From CS4-C045 sp964347545 (GTDB lineage: Bacteria; Planctomycetota; Planctomycetia; Pirellulales; UBA7805): a stretch of DNA of 5,811 nt. This document shows positions 1-5,719 of this stretch, one piece after another. The notes under the pieces were generated by a model. It was not told the origin of the DNA. It ran no database searches and worked only from the letters and a program-made list of their open reading frames with translations. Each line of letters starts with the position of its first letter. Position 1 is the stretch's first letter. The position numbers were made by a program, and so were the translations under genes. The stretch is from positions 1 through 5,811 of the forward strand of contig CAYFZZ010000135.1 in assembly GCA_964347545.1 (NCBI GenBank), read 5' to 3'.

Positions 1-27
1 GGCCAGGTTCGACTGCGGTGCGGTGGG

Positions 28-708
28 TCAAGTTACCGTCAGCGATTGTTGCTGCGGCTCGGGGCTGGGCACCGGCTGAATCTGCGCGGCCAGCCCGCCG
101 CCCAATTCCTCCAGTCTCCAGCGCGTCTCGGGATCGGGGGTGTCCCGGGCCACCGATGTGACAGCGTTCATCAGGGAAAAAAGAGAACGGTTCCGGCTGG
201 CATGAAAACGCTGCTCGATGACGTCCAGCAGCTGCCTGCCGGTCGACTCCCGCATGCGTTGCAGCCACGGCAGGATGGTCAGGGCCAGGTCGACGATGAT
301 TTCCTGGGCCGCGCGCATGTTGGAGGCCGAGGCGTACAGCACCTCCGGCCGGGCACATTCCACAATCTGGTGACGCACTTCTTCGACGATCTGACCGCTG
401 TCGTAAGGCGTGACCTCCTCGTCGGTTCGCGAAATTTGACGAGTCCCCGTAATCTGCGCCATGATGGCACCGTTGCGGCACACCTGCCGGAAAACGTACG
501 GATGAACCACAACATCCTGGCCATGCGTTCGGAGGGCGACGCCGCCCTGGACAAGGTCGCGGCGGCCCACTTCCTGTTGAGGCGGTAGCAGCGATCGCAG
601 AAACCAATGTTCTCCCTGGTGAAATACGCCCGTAACCTTGCCTCCCAAGGACACGATCTGGCTGCGGAACGTGTCGTGAATCTCTTGCGTCGTCGGTAAC
701 CAGGCCAT
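28..708 (-). CDS. Conserved hypothetical protein, possibly DUF932-like
   Basis: Encodes a soluble-looking 226-aa protein of unknown function, with no signal peptide or obvious membrane segment. I chose the ATG at 708 because AAGGAG (plus-strand 716-721) lies 7 nt upstream. The frame stays open up to 867, but that extension overlaps tandem repeats and a promoter-like sequence and is probably untranslated. The most family-like stretch is residues 68-82, where VHPYVFRQVCRNG resembles the F-R-x-V-C-x-N-G core I associate with DUF932 (phage/plasmid-like proteins of unknown role). That match is from memory and weak. Residues 105-180 look mainly helical, and the C-terminal 20 residues are rich in Pro and Gln and probably disordered. 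The stop is TGA at 28-30. It is transcribed away from the sulfotransferase genes and separated from them by a 730-bp spacer, so a shared function is not implied. The gene is solid; the family is uncertain. Confidence 0.8.
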   Translation of the reverse strand: MAWLPTTQEIHDTFRSQIVSLGGKVTGVFHQGEHWFLRSLLPPQQEVGRRDLVQGGVALRTHGQDVVVHPYVFRQVCRNGAIMAQITGTRQISRTDEEVTPYDSGQIVEEVRHQIVECARPEVLYASASNMRAAQEIIVDLALTILPWLQRMRESTGRQLLDVIEQRFHASRNRSLFSLMNAVTSVARDTPDPETRWRLEELGGGLAAQIQPVPSPEPQQQSLTVT

Positions 709-715
709 GCCAGTA

Positions 716-754
716 CTCCTTTTTTCTGTTGCCCTTTTCTGAAGCCCTTTTCTG
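716..754 (-). repeat. Three 13-bp tandem repeats carrying the ribosome binding site
   Basis: On the minus strand three 13-mers follow one another: CAGAAAAGGGCTT (742-754), CAGAAAAGGGCAA (729-741) and CAGAAAAAAGGAG (716-728). The last copy ends in the AAGGAG that serves the ATG at 708. The first two differ at two bases; the third has diverged in its second half. The purine-rich copies lie in the predicted leader of the 28-708 gene. Confidence 0.75.
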
Positions 755-797
755 ATCCCGCTTCTCGTCGCTCGCTGGCGAAACACGCACACGTCCT

Positions 798-827
798 CCA
801 CCACACGAAGGCCCCACCACACGAAGG
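798..827. repeat. Two-copy 14-bp direct repeat, 16-bp period
   Basis: CCACCACACGAAGG occurs at 798-811 and again at 814-827, identical in all 14 bases. It lies in the predicted untranslated leader of the 28-708 gene, between its promoter and the 13-bp repeats. Confidence 0.8.
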
Positions 828-839
828 ACAGTCGCGACA

Positions 840-867
840 ATTCTAGGCAGCTGTCGGCGGAGGGCAA
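840..867 (-). promoter_or_regulatory. Sigma70-like promoter for the 28-708 gene
   Basis: Read on the minus strand: TTGCCC (-35, plus 862-867), a 16-nt spacer, then TAGAAT (-10, plus 840-845). The -10 matches TATAAT at 5 of 6 positions and the -35 matches TTGACA at 4 of 6. An A/T tract at 868-877 lies directly upstream, where an UP element would be. Transcription would start near 833, giving a leader of about 125 nt before the ATG at 708. The position fits the gene well, but promoters in this kind of organism are poorly characterised. Confidence 0.4.
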
Positions 868-990
868 ATTTTTTTTGGGCGGCGGTTTTTTCGCCCGCTG
901 GCTTCCCTGGGGCTGGAGAGACGAAGAACAGGTCGACCACCGTGCATGCGCTCGGCCCCAGCGAGGATCAAGCGCCGGTCGGGGGCCGCG

Positions 991-1022
991 TTGGTCGAAA
1001 GTGAGGTTGGTCGAAAGTGACG
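991..1022. repeat. Two-copy 16-bp tandem repeat
   Basis: TTGGTCGAAAGTGAGG (991-1006) is followed directly by TTGGTCGAAAGTGACG (1007-1022), with 15 of 16 bases identical. It is a recent-looking local duplication in the intergenic spacer, with no assigned function. Confidence 0.85.
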
Positions 1023-1153
1023 ATGTGTCCAGGGTTTACCACCACGGGCGGGCGAACGCCGCGGCAGGCGTGTCCGGGGCCATGCCCGGCATCGCGAAAA
1101 ATCGAGGCAAGGATCGGGGCAGACATTTTTATACGCAAGGCGCGCGCATTTTT

Positions 1154-1219
1154 GAACAAGAGGTAACCGAGCGAACAGAGCATGGTCACGGCCGCCGTTG
1201 GCTCTGTTTTGTCCTGTTC
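1154..1219. repeat. Imperfect palindromic intergenic element
   Basis: The core stem is AACAGAGC (1174-1181) pairing perfectly with GCTCTGTT (1201-1208). Its 19-nt loop contains a smaller hairpin, ACGG (1188-1191) with CCGT (1195-1198). Outer pairing continues imperfectly, with GAACA at 1154-1158 facing TGTTC at 1215-1219. The sequence resembles a family of intergenic repeats I remember from planctomycete genomes (GAACA...GAGGTAAC...ACAGAG and its reverse), but copy number cannot be tested here. No long T run follows, so it is not a clear terminator. Confidence 0.5.
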
Positions 1220-1299
1220 CCTATCCGGAGGTTTGGGTTGCGGCCAGCGGCTGCTTCTTGCTCTTCGTTCCACAAGGTGTGGGTCAGCTCGGTCAGGTC

Positions 1300-1341
1300 T
1301 GGCCCTGGCAGAGCCGGTCCTGACCCTGGCAGAGCCGCTCT
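1300..1341. repeat. Two-copy 21-bp tandem repeat
   Basis: Two adjacent 21-bp units (1300-1320 and 1321-1341) agree at 18 of 21 positions, with the identical core CCCTGGCAGAGCCG at 1303-1316 and 1324-1337. It lies about 100 bp before the sulfotransferase at 1441. The second copy ends at AGAGCCGCTCT, which can fold into a small hairpin just before two T runs. Confidence 0.8.
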
Positions 1342-1372
1342 TTTTCGCTTTTTTTAGGGCAAAAAACACGTC

Positions 1373-1401
1373 TTGAACCGCATTTCGGAAGGGAGTACTC
1401 T
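1373..1401 (+). promoter_or_regulatory. Weak candidate promoter for the 1441 sulfotransferase
   Basis: TTGAAC at 1373-1378 is spaced 17 nt from TACTCT at 1396-1401. The -35 is good (TTGA kept) but the -10 matches consensus at only 3 of 6 positions. The position, about 40 nt before the GTG start, is right for a promoter. Confidence 0.2.
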
Positions 1402-1440
1402 TCGCAGAAATTCTGGACCTTTGGCTGGAAAGGATGGGGT

Positions 1441-2085
1441 GTGCGTGTCTTTCCCTTTGTATTGAGCTATCCGCGGAGCGGCATGAACTGGCTGCGCCAT
1501 TGTGTCGAGACGATGAGCGGATTGAAGACGCCGGGCCCGGATCACGGGTTGATCGAGGGGCAGGAATTTGCGTTTTGTCGATTGCACTACGTCAATCTGG
1601 GAGCCAAGACGCACAAGGTTACTCCGCGTAACAACCATTGGGACGGGCTCTGCCTGCTGCTGCGCAACTATTGCGAGAATTATGTGCGCACACCTCGCTG
1701 GACCTATACCTCCCTACGCTCGCGAAAATTTCGCTTCTACGCCACCAATATTCTGTTCTTCGAGCGTTACGAGGGTCCCAAATTGCTTGTCCGCTACGAG
1801 GACCATATTGGCGGATTCGAAGAATCGATGCGGTTCATGACCTGGGCCGGCGTCCCCTACACGCCGCTGGACCCCTCGCAATACGAGGTAGAGGCAGCGA
1901 AATCCAAACAGTGGTATCGGCAGGACAAAACGCAATACTATCGGCGGACACCCAATCGCGAGATTACCGACCGAGTGCGTCAAGACTCCAAACAAACTTT
2001 GCTGAGGATCCTGGGACCGCAGCTGTTCGACAAATATCTGGGCGTCTACGAACACCCTCAGGAATCGCGGAACCGCGCGGCCTGA
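1441..2085 (+). CDS. Short PAPS-dependent sulfotransferase, SULT-like
   Basis: Predicted to transfer sulfate from PAPS to an unknown acceptor. The 214-aa product has the 5'-phosphosulfate loop SYPRSGMNWLR at residues 9-19, a KTH motif at 56-58 like the catalytic-face KTH/KSH of SULT enzymes, the segment LLLRNYCENYVR (72-83) where the 3'-phosphate site should be, and LLVRYED (115-121) followed by a helix, as in the family. It is shorter than the usual 250-300 aa. Oddly, the conserved Ser eight residues after the 3'-phosphate Arg (R75) is replaced by Arg83. The start is GTG at 1441, with GGAAAGGA (1427-1434) 6 nt upstream; this puts the loop next to the N-terminus, as expected. An ATG at 1434 is out of frame. 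It converges with the 2214-3026 gene, leaving a 128-bp gap. No signal peptide, so probably cytoplasmic. Family assignment is strong; substrate unknown. Confidence 0.88.
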   Translation: MRVFPFVLSYPRSGMNWLRHCVETMSGLKTPGPDHGLIEGQEFAFCRLHYVNLGAKTHKVTPRNNHWDGLCLLLRNYCENYVRTPRWTYTSLRSRKFRFYATNILFFERYEGPKLLVRYEDHIGGFEESMRFMTWAGVPYTPLDPSQYEVEAAKSKQWYRQDKTQYYRRTPNREITDRVRQDSKQTLLRILGPQLFDKYLGVYEHPQESRNRAA

Positions 2086-2213
2086 GGATTGCGGTCAAGT
2101 TGCCGAGCAGCCCAAAGCGAGGGACCCGCAGTGGGCGCATGCGGTCGTTTGATCCGGCTGAGCGTCGGCGGGGCGCCGGACCAGCGTTCTGCGGAGGGAT
2201 GGCTGGGGGGCCT

Positions 2214-3026
2214 TTAGAGGCCGTGCCACGAGCTGCGACTGTAGCCGAATTGGGCGAAGTCTTCGCGATAGATCTGGTAAACCCGATCGGCCAGCTCGGG
2301 ATTGTATGCCGGCTGTTGCAGTTGGCGACTTGCATTCCGTGGCTTTTGCAACCGTTGGGCAACCCACGCCTCTGACAAACCGAGGCGTGTCAGAATCCTG
2401 GTCATGCCCTGGGCAAAATCTGTTTCCATCCGATAGACATGGTCATAGTCGATCAAGTCGGTTGCCAATACCGTGCGTTGGGCATCCCAATGCTGGTTGC
2501 GCCGACCCTCTCGTTGCGATTCGACATATTGGACGAACGTTGCGAAGGGTACCGCGCTGCCCGACACGGCACCGGCAAGCTGGTGCCGCTGGGCAAAGCG
2601 ACGGATCTGCGGCAGCTCGGCGCGCATACTTCGGATCGCTGACTCGCCATTTTCGTCCAGCACAAACTTGTTCTTCCAGGCGGACAGCAGACGGGCGTAC
2701 GGATTGCGCACAAAACAATGGAACTCATAGCGCTGGGGATGCAGAAGCAGGTCAAGATAATCGGCCAGCGGGGCTGACAAATGGCGGCGGCTATCGCGAA
2801 TCGGCCACAGTCGGCCCAGCCTGGGCGCCGTGCCGACCGCCTGCAGGCCTTCCAGCAGTATCTGGCGAAACGTTGTGGTCCCAACTTTGGGATTCAGGAA
2901 GACCGCCAGTTCCAGATCCCGGCGAATGTAAAGCTTGTAGGGGCTGAAATGTGGCCGGGAAACGATCGGCAGGGCTCCCATCCACGATCGGTGGTCAGAA
3001 CGTTGGGCTGTGGTTTGTTGAATCAT
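2214..3026 (-). CDS. Carbohydrate-type sulfotransferase (Sulfotransfer_2 family)
   Basis: A 270-aa protein resembling the animal HNK-1/chondroitin sulfotransferase family (PF03567), whose members put sulfate from PAPS onto sugar hydroxyls. Motifs appear in family order: 5'-phosphosulfate loop NPKVGTTTFRQ (45-55), 3'-phosphate site FVRNPYARLLSAWKNKF (105-121, with R107 and S115), FATFVQYV (161-168), NQHWDAQ (177-183), YRMETDF (198-204), and a C-terminal YREDFAQFGY (253-262). The length fits a bacterial catalytic domain. Unlike the animal Golgi enzymes it has no N-terminal membrane anchor, so it is probably cytoplasmic. The ATG at 3026 is preceded by GGAAGAGGT with 5 nt spacing; M16 is a less likely start. 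It lies 175 bp downstream of another minus-strand sulfotransferase and may share its transcript. The acceptor cannot be inferred, though this family points to a glycan. Confidence 0.92.
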   Translation of the reverse strand: MIQQTTAQRSDHRSWMGALPIVSRPHFSPYKLYIRRDLELAVFLNPKVGTTTFRQILLEGLQAVGTAPRLGRLWPIRDSRRHLSAPLADYLDLLLHPQRYEFHCFVRNPYARLLSAWKNKFVLDENGESAIRSMRAELPQIRRFAQRHQLAGAVSGSAVPFATFVQYVESQREGRRNQHWDAQRTVLATDLIDYDHVYRMETDFAQGMTRILTRLGLSEAWVAQRLQKPRNASRQLQQPAYNPELADRVYQIYREDFAQFGYSRSSWHGL

Positions 3027-3201
3027 GTTTTACCTCTTCCAGCCAACCGCCCCTTTCGACCGTCATGCCAAACAGGAGATGCGGGCATAGGGGTCACGAC
3101 CGATGAAAAGCCTGCCTCCCGGCATCCCGGTGGGTGGGTACCTGGTCTTCAGGCGGCCTTCCGTTGGCACTGGTCGCATCCGCCTGCAGACGGCACTTTC
3201 C

Positions 3202-4059
3202 TTACGCCGCGCGACGCGTCAGGGGCGCTTCGGCTGACCCATCTACGTCGCCGTAGCCGAGTGCTCGATTGAGCTCCTGGACCTCGGCCTGGGCTTCATA
3301 CATCTCCAACACCGTGCGGTTTGACCACCATTCGGACTGCTTCGTCGAATCGATCGCGCCTCGGCTAACACTGCGAATCAAGCGGGGGTTCGTCCACAAT
3401 CCAAGGCGATCGTCCGTGTGCGAACATTGATCGTACTGCAACATCGAATGTTCGAACTTGTGGCCCAAAAATTCGGTAATCCGGGTCATCGTCAGCTCGG
3501 GAATCGCCAGGAAGTCTTCAAAACGGACGGACAAACAGCGGGCCGGAAACGCCCGCTGACAGGCCAGCATCTGGCGCGAGGCTTCCAGCCATACTCGAAA
3601 TCCACGTTCTGGTTTGCGTCCCAGAGTGGAAACAAAGGAATGACACACGGCACGAGCGTCTCGATGTAACAAGAGATATTTGGCCGGTTGGCCCGCATAC
3701 AGTCGCTCGATGCCGGCCGAATAAACCGCGTGACGCGGATCCTTGATGACTAACGTTTCTTTCCCCTCTGCCTGCAAAATCTTGGCGGCCATTTGGTCCA
3801 GGTGCTGGCGAGCCCGACGTCGCAGGGCGAGCCGCAGCCCCGGACGCGGAATCGAGACGTCGTAGTAGTTGCAGATCTTGCGCATGCTAGCAATGCTCTT
3901 GGGCAGCTTCCAGCATGTCCGCACGAGGTACGGAACACAGATTTCACACGGGCTGGAGATCTTGGAATGCGAGTCCAGCACGCGGGTGATCAAGGTCGAA
4001 CCGGAGCGCGGCGAGCTGAGCAAGAAGCACGGCAACGGACGAGACGCGACGTCGAGCAT
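3202..4059 (-). CDS. Sulfotransferase, Sulfotransfer_3 type
   Basis: A 285-aa PAPS-dependent sulfotransferase similar to the PF13469 group, which includes bacterial enzymes and is related to tyrosyl-protein and heparan sulfotransferases. Near the N-terminus is FLLSSPRSGSTLITRVLDSH (12-31), the 5'-phosphosulfate loop, followed by a Glu at 39. KDPRHAVY is at 106-113. The 3'-phosphate site HRDARAVCHSF (132-142) keeps R133 and S141, and VRFEDFLAIPE (178-188) leads into a C-terminal helical region. The ATG at 4059 is directly preceded by an in-frame TGA, so this is the earliest possible start; the ribosome binding site is weak (GGA about 8 nt upstream). No signal peptide is visible. It is transcribed away from the acyltransferase and toward a second sulfotransferase. 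Sequence outside the binding motifs differs from both neighbours, so it is not a local duplicate. Confidence 0.92.
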   Translation of the reverse strand: MLDVASRPLPCFLLSSPRSGSTLITRVLDSHSKISSPCEICVPYLVRTCWKLPKSIASMRKICNYYDVSIPRPGLRLALRRRARQHLDQMAAKILQAEGKETLVIKDPRHAVYSAGIERLYAGQPAKYLLLHRDARAVCHSFVSTLGRKPERGFRVWLEASRQMLACQRAFPARCLSVRFEDFLAIPELTMTRITEFLGHKFEHSMLQYDQCSHTDDRLGLWTNPRLIRSVSRGAIDSTKQSEWWSNRTVLEMYEAQAEVQELNRALGYGDVDGSAEAPLTRRAA

Positions 4060-4163
4060 TCAAGAATCCAGGATGATGAGCGCGTACGCATGAACCGAGA
4101 AAGGGTTCTTTAATCCCTAAAGTCGGCATAATGCCCCCAGGATCTTCATGGGGTTTCCGATCG

Positions 4164-4175
4164 AGTGCGCGCACT
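4164..4175. promoter_or_regulatory. Perfect 12-bp palindrome, possible operator
   Basis: AGTGCGCGCACT is a perfect inverted repeat in the divergent intergenic region, about 105 bp from the minus-strand start and 270 bp from the proposed plus-strand start. A dimeric regulator could bind it, but no second copy occurs nearby. GC-rich DNA gives such sequences by chance. Confidence 0.2.
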
Positions 4176-4189
4176 AGTAGCAGAGCCGA

Positions 4190-4222
4190 CAGCGATGGCT
4201 GACGACCAGCAGCCATCCGCTG
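4190..4222. other. Stem-loop in the divergent intergenic region
   Basis: GATGGCTG (4194-4201) pairs perfectly with CAGCCATC (4210-4217) around an 8-nt loop. The stem extends by four more pairs, CAGC (4190-4193) with GCTG (4219-4222), past a single bulged C at 4218. With 12 pairs it is the most stable-looking local hairpin in this region. There is no T run on either side, so it is not an intrinsic terminator. It could be a leader structure of either divergent transcript. Confidence 0.4.
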
Positions 4223-4434
4223 ACCTAAGATGGATTCACGATCCGTCCCAGCATGGATCAGCGAAAAAATGCCGGACGGACCAAGACCCGGGTTCGGCAG
4301 ACCGTGGCGGGGCCACGGGTGGCCGCGGGGTTGATGATGGGGTGCGAGATACCTGCAGGAATCCGGCATCGGCAAGCGACCACATCGCTCTTTTCCGCCT
4401 CGCCGGTTCGTGTAAGAATGCCGAGGTTTATGGG

Positions 4435-5394
4435 GTGGTGCAGCGAGCCCAGGGAGGCGTGGCCAAATTGAAGGCAGGAGTCGACCTTTTCGTTTATCTG
4501 GCCGTCAGGTTGACCGTCGCGGTGATCCAGGCGCTGCGGCTGGAAACTTGCCAGCGAATCTCGGGCCCGGTGGCTTACCTGGCTGCCGACGTGTTGCGGA
4601 TTCGTCATTCCGTCGTGCAGGAAAATCTACGGCACGTGTTTCCGCAACTGGATGCGTGCCAGCGTCGCCTGCTCGCTCGGCGCCAATTCCAACATCTGAT
4701 CCTGATGGTCGTGGAAATCGCTCATGCTCAGCGAAAAATTCATTTAACCAACTGGCGAACTCATGTGCGATTTCACAACAAGCAGGCCATGGTCCGCCAG
4801 CTGCTGAGCAAACGGCCCACCATCCTGGTCTCTGGGCACTTCGGTAGTTTCGAGGTGGGCGGCCAGGTCGTGGGTCTGTTTGGTTTTCCCACCTTCACCA
4901 TCGCTCGCCCCCTGGACAATCCGTGGCTGGACCGATTCCTGAACTCCTTTCGCGGCTCGAACGGCCAGTTGGTGCTGGCCAAGCGCGGCAGTGCGGATCG
5001 CATTGATCAGTTGCTGGCCCAGGGTGGATCGCTGGTGGTCTTGGCGGACCAGGCGGCCGGGCCGAACAACTACTGGGTCCATTTTTTTGGCCGCCCCGCC
5101 TCGACCCACAAGGCCATCGCCCTGTTCGCGCTGGCCCACGAGGCCCCGGTGATGGTGACCTACACGCGACGGGTCGGTGCCGCGTTGCAGTTGGAAGTTG
5201 GCTGTGAGGCGATCGCCGATCCCCGCGGCGGCAACGCAGAAACGTCCGACATGCGTCAGTTGACCGAGTGGTTTACCCGTCGTCTGGAAGCCCTGATCCT
5301 CCGCGATCCGGACCAATACTGGTGGCTGCATCGCCGCTGGAAAGATTATCGAGACAGGCTGCACAAGTTCAGAAACCGCAAGCAAGCGGCGTAA
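4435..5394 (+). CDS. Lipid A biosynthesis acyltransferase, LpxL/HtrB family
   Basis: Belongs to the family that adds a secondary fatty acyl chain to lipid A precursors at the inner membrane. From GTG 4435 the product is 319 aa, near the usual 300. Features in order: a hydrophobic N-terminal segment (about 18-35), the HX4E catalytic motif in SGHFGSFE (H135, E140), LADQ (203-206), HFFGRPAST (216-224), and the closing YWWLHRRWK (295-303). The start is uncertain. GTG codons at 4435 and 4438 follow GAGGT (4423-4427) at a suitable distance and give family length; a GTG at 4165 and an ATG at 4195 would add 80-90 residues that look non-homologous. It is divergent from the sulfotransferase at 3202-4059. 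The exact lipid acceptor is inferred only from the family; related enzymes acylate other glycolipids, such as mycobacterial phosphatidylinositol mannosides. Confidence 0.9.
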   Translation: MVQRAQGGVAKLKAGVDLFVYLAVRLTVAVIQALRLETCQRISGPVAYLAADVLRIRHSVVQENLRHVFPQLDACQRRLLARRQFQHLILMVVEIAHAQRKIHLTNWRTHVRFHNKQAMVRQLLSKRPTILVSGHFGSFEVGGQVVGLFGFPTFTIARPLDNPWLDRFLNSFRGSNGQLVLAKRGSADRIDQLLAQGGSLVVLADQAAGPNNYWVHFFGRPASTHKAIALFALAHEAPVMVTYTRRVGAALQLEVGCEAIADPRGGNAETSDMRQLTEWFTRRLEALILRDPDQYWWLHRRWKDYRDRLHKFRNRKQAA

Positions 5395-5606
5395 GCCTGC
5401 CCACGACGCTGGGACAGCGCCATGACCTGAGCCAACGCAGGACGGGTTTGGGGCCGTGAAATTTGGATTTCGGTAACACCCCAGCCGATTGTAGGCACCG
5501 GTTGTGACCGCCCCCATCGCGTTGCGTGTTCCGCCCCACCACGCTCGGCCCACATGGTCCCGGGGAAGTCTTACGCCTCTCTTTATTCAGCGCGTTCACG
5601 CCACGG
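5395..5606. other. 3' intergenic stretch after the acyltransferase
   Basis: No gene is supported here. Twelve bases after the stop codon, CGCTG (5407-5411) and CAGCG (5415-5419) form a 5-bp hairpin with a 3-nt loop, but no T run follows, so termination more likely happens at the inverted repeat starting at 5607. Several minus-strand frames cross this stretch as shadows without domains. Confidence 0.45.
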
Positions 5607-5678
5607 GGTCGGGAGTCTTTTTCGAAAAAAAATCCGCCCCACGCAGGCCGACCATCGATTCGAAAAAGACTCCCGACC
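5607..5678. repeat. 20-bp perfect inverted repeat, possible bidirectional terminator
   Basis: GGTCGGGAGTCTTTTTCGAA at 5607-5626 is the exact reverse complement of 5659-5678, with a 32-nt loop. The left arm runs into an A tract (5625-5632), and TTTTTCGAAAAA (5618-5629) is itself a palindrome. It lies 212 bp after the acyltransferase stop and could end transcription or protect an mRNA 3' end. From memory, the arm sequence recurs between genes in planctomycete genomes, which would make it a dispersed repeat rather than a private terminator; this cannot be tested here. No transposase gene or insertion sequence ends are visible. Confidence 0.75.
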
Positions 5679-5719
5679 GGCTCTGTAGAAAACCCCTCTT
5701 AGAGGATATCGTCTGCCTG

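Larger units (their letters stand above)
709..1440. other. Gene-poor intergenic spacer
   Basis: This 732-bp stretch separates the divergent genes at 28-708 and 1441-2085. Long frames exist on both strands (plus 875-1357, minus 968-1369), but they overlap each other, are Arg/Gly/Pro-rich, have no recognisable domain, and run through tandem repeats and a palindrome, so I read them as non-coding. The spacer holds a promoter-like sequence at 840-867, tandem duplications at 716-754, 798-827, 991-1022 and 1300-1341, and an imperfect palindrome at 1154-1219. Homopolymeric T runs occur at 871-878, 1341-1345 and 1349-1355. Confidence 0.6.
4060..4434. other. Divergent intergenic region
   Basis: About 375 bp lie between the start codons of the 3202-4059 sulfotransferase and the acyltransferase, so control signals for both should be here. 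Visible elements are CATAAT at 4127-4132 (a -10-like hexamer on plus, without a good -35), a 12-bp palindrome at 4164-4175 and a stem-loop at 4190-4222. The acyltransferase frame is open back to a GTG at 4165, but the extra 90 residues show no family resemblance. A minus-strand frame running from 4375 into the sulfotransferase gene also lacks any recognisable domain. Confidence 0.5.

Noticed and set aside
709..867. N-terminal extension of the 28-708 protein to an ATG at 867
   Set aside because: The start at 708 has AAGGAG at 7 nt, while the extension covers a promoter-like sequence and two tandem repeats.
875..1357. 160-aa plus-strand frame in the spacer
   Set aside because: It overlaps a similar-sized minus-strand frame, includes tandem repeats and a palindrome, is Arg/Gly-rich, and has no domain; best explained as GC-rich non-coding DNA.
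2153..2180. Possible terminator between the convergent sulfotransferases (TCCGGC/GCCGGA)
   Set aside because: A 6-bp stem with a 16-nt loop and no T run on either strand is too weak to call.
3150..3186. 7-bp inverted repeat CAGGCGG/CCGCCTG between the two minus-strand sulfotransferases
   Set aside because: The loop is 23 nt and no T run follows on minus; likely chance in GC-rich DNA.
3944..4375. 143-aa minus-strand frame across the divergent region
   Set aside because: It overlaps the 5' part of the sulfotransferase at 3202-4059 in another frame and shows no domain.
4165..4434. 90-residue N-terminal extension of the acyltransferase from GTG 4165 or ATG 4195
   Set aside because: It has no hydrophobic or family-like sequence, would make the protein about 100 residues longer than usual, and spans a stem-loop and a palindrome.
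4744..5553. 269-aa minus-strand frame opposite the acyltransferase
   Set aside because: It is antisense to a gene with clear catalytic motifs, and its own translation shows no family features.
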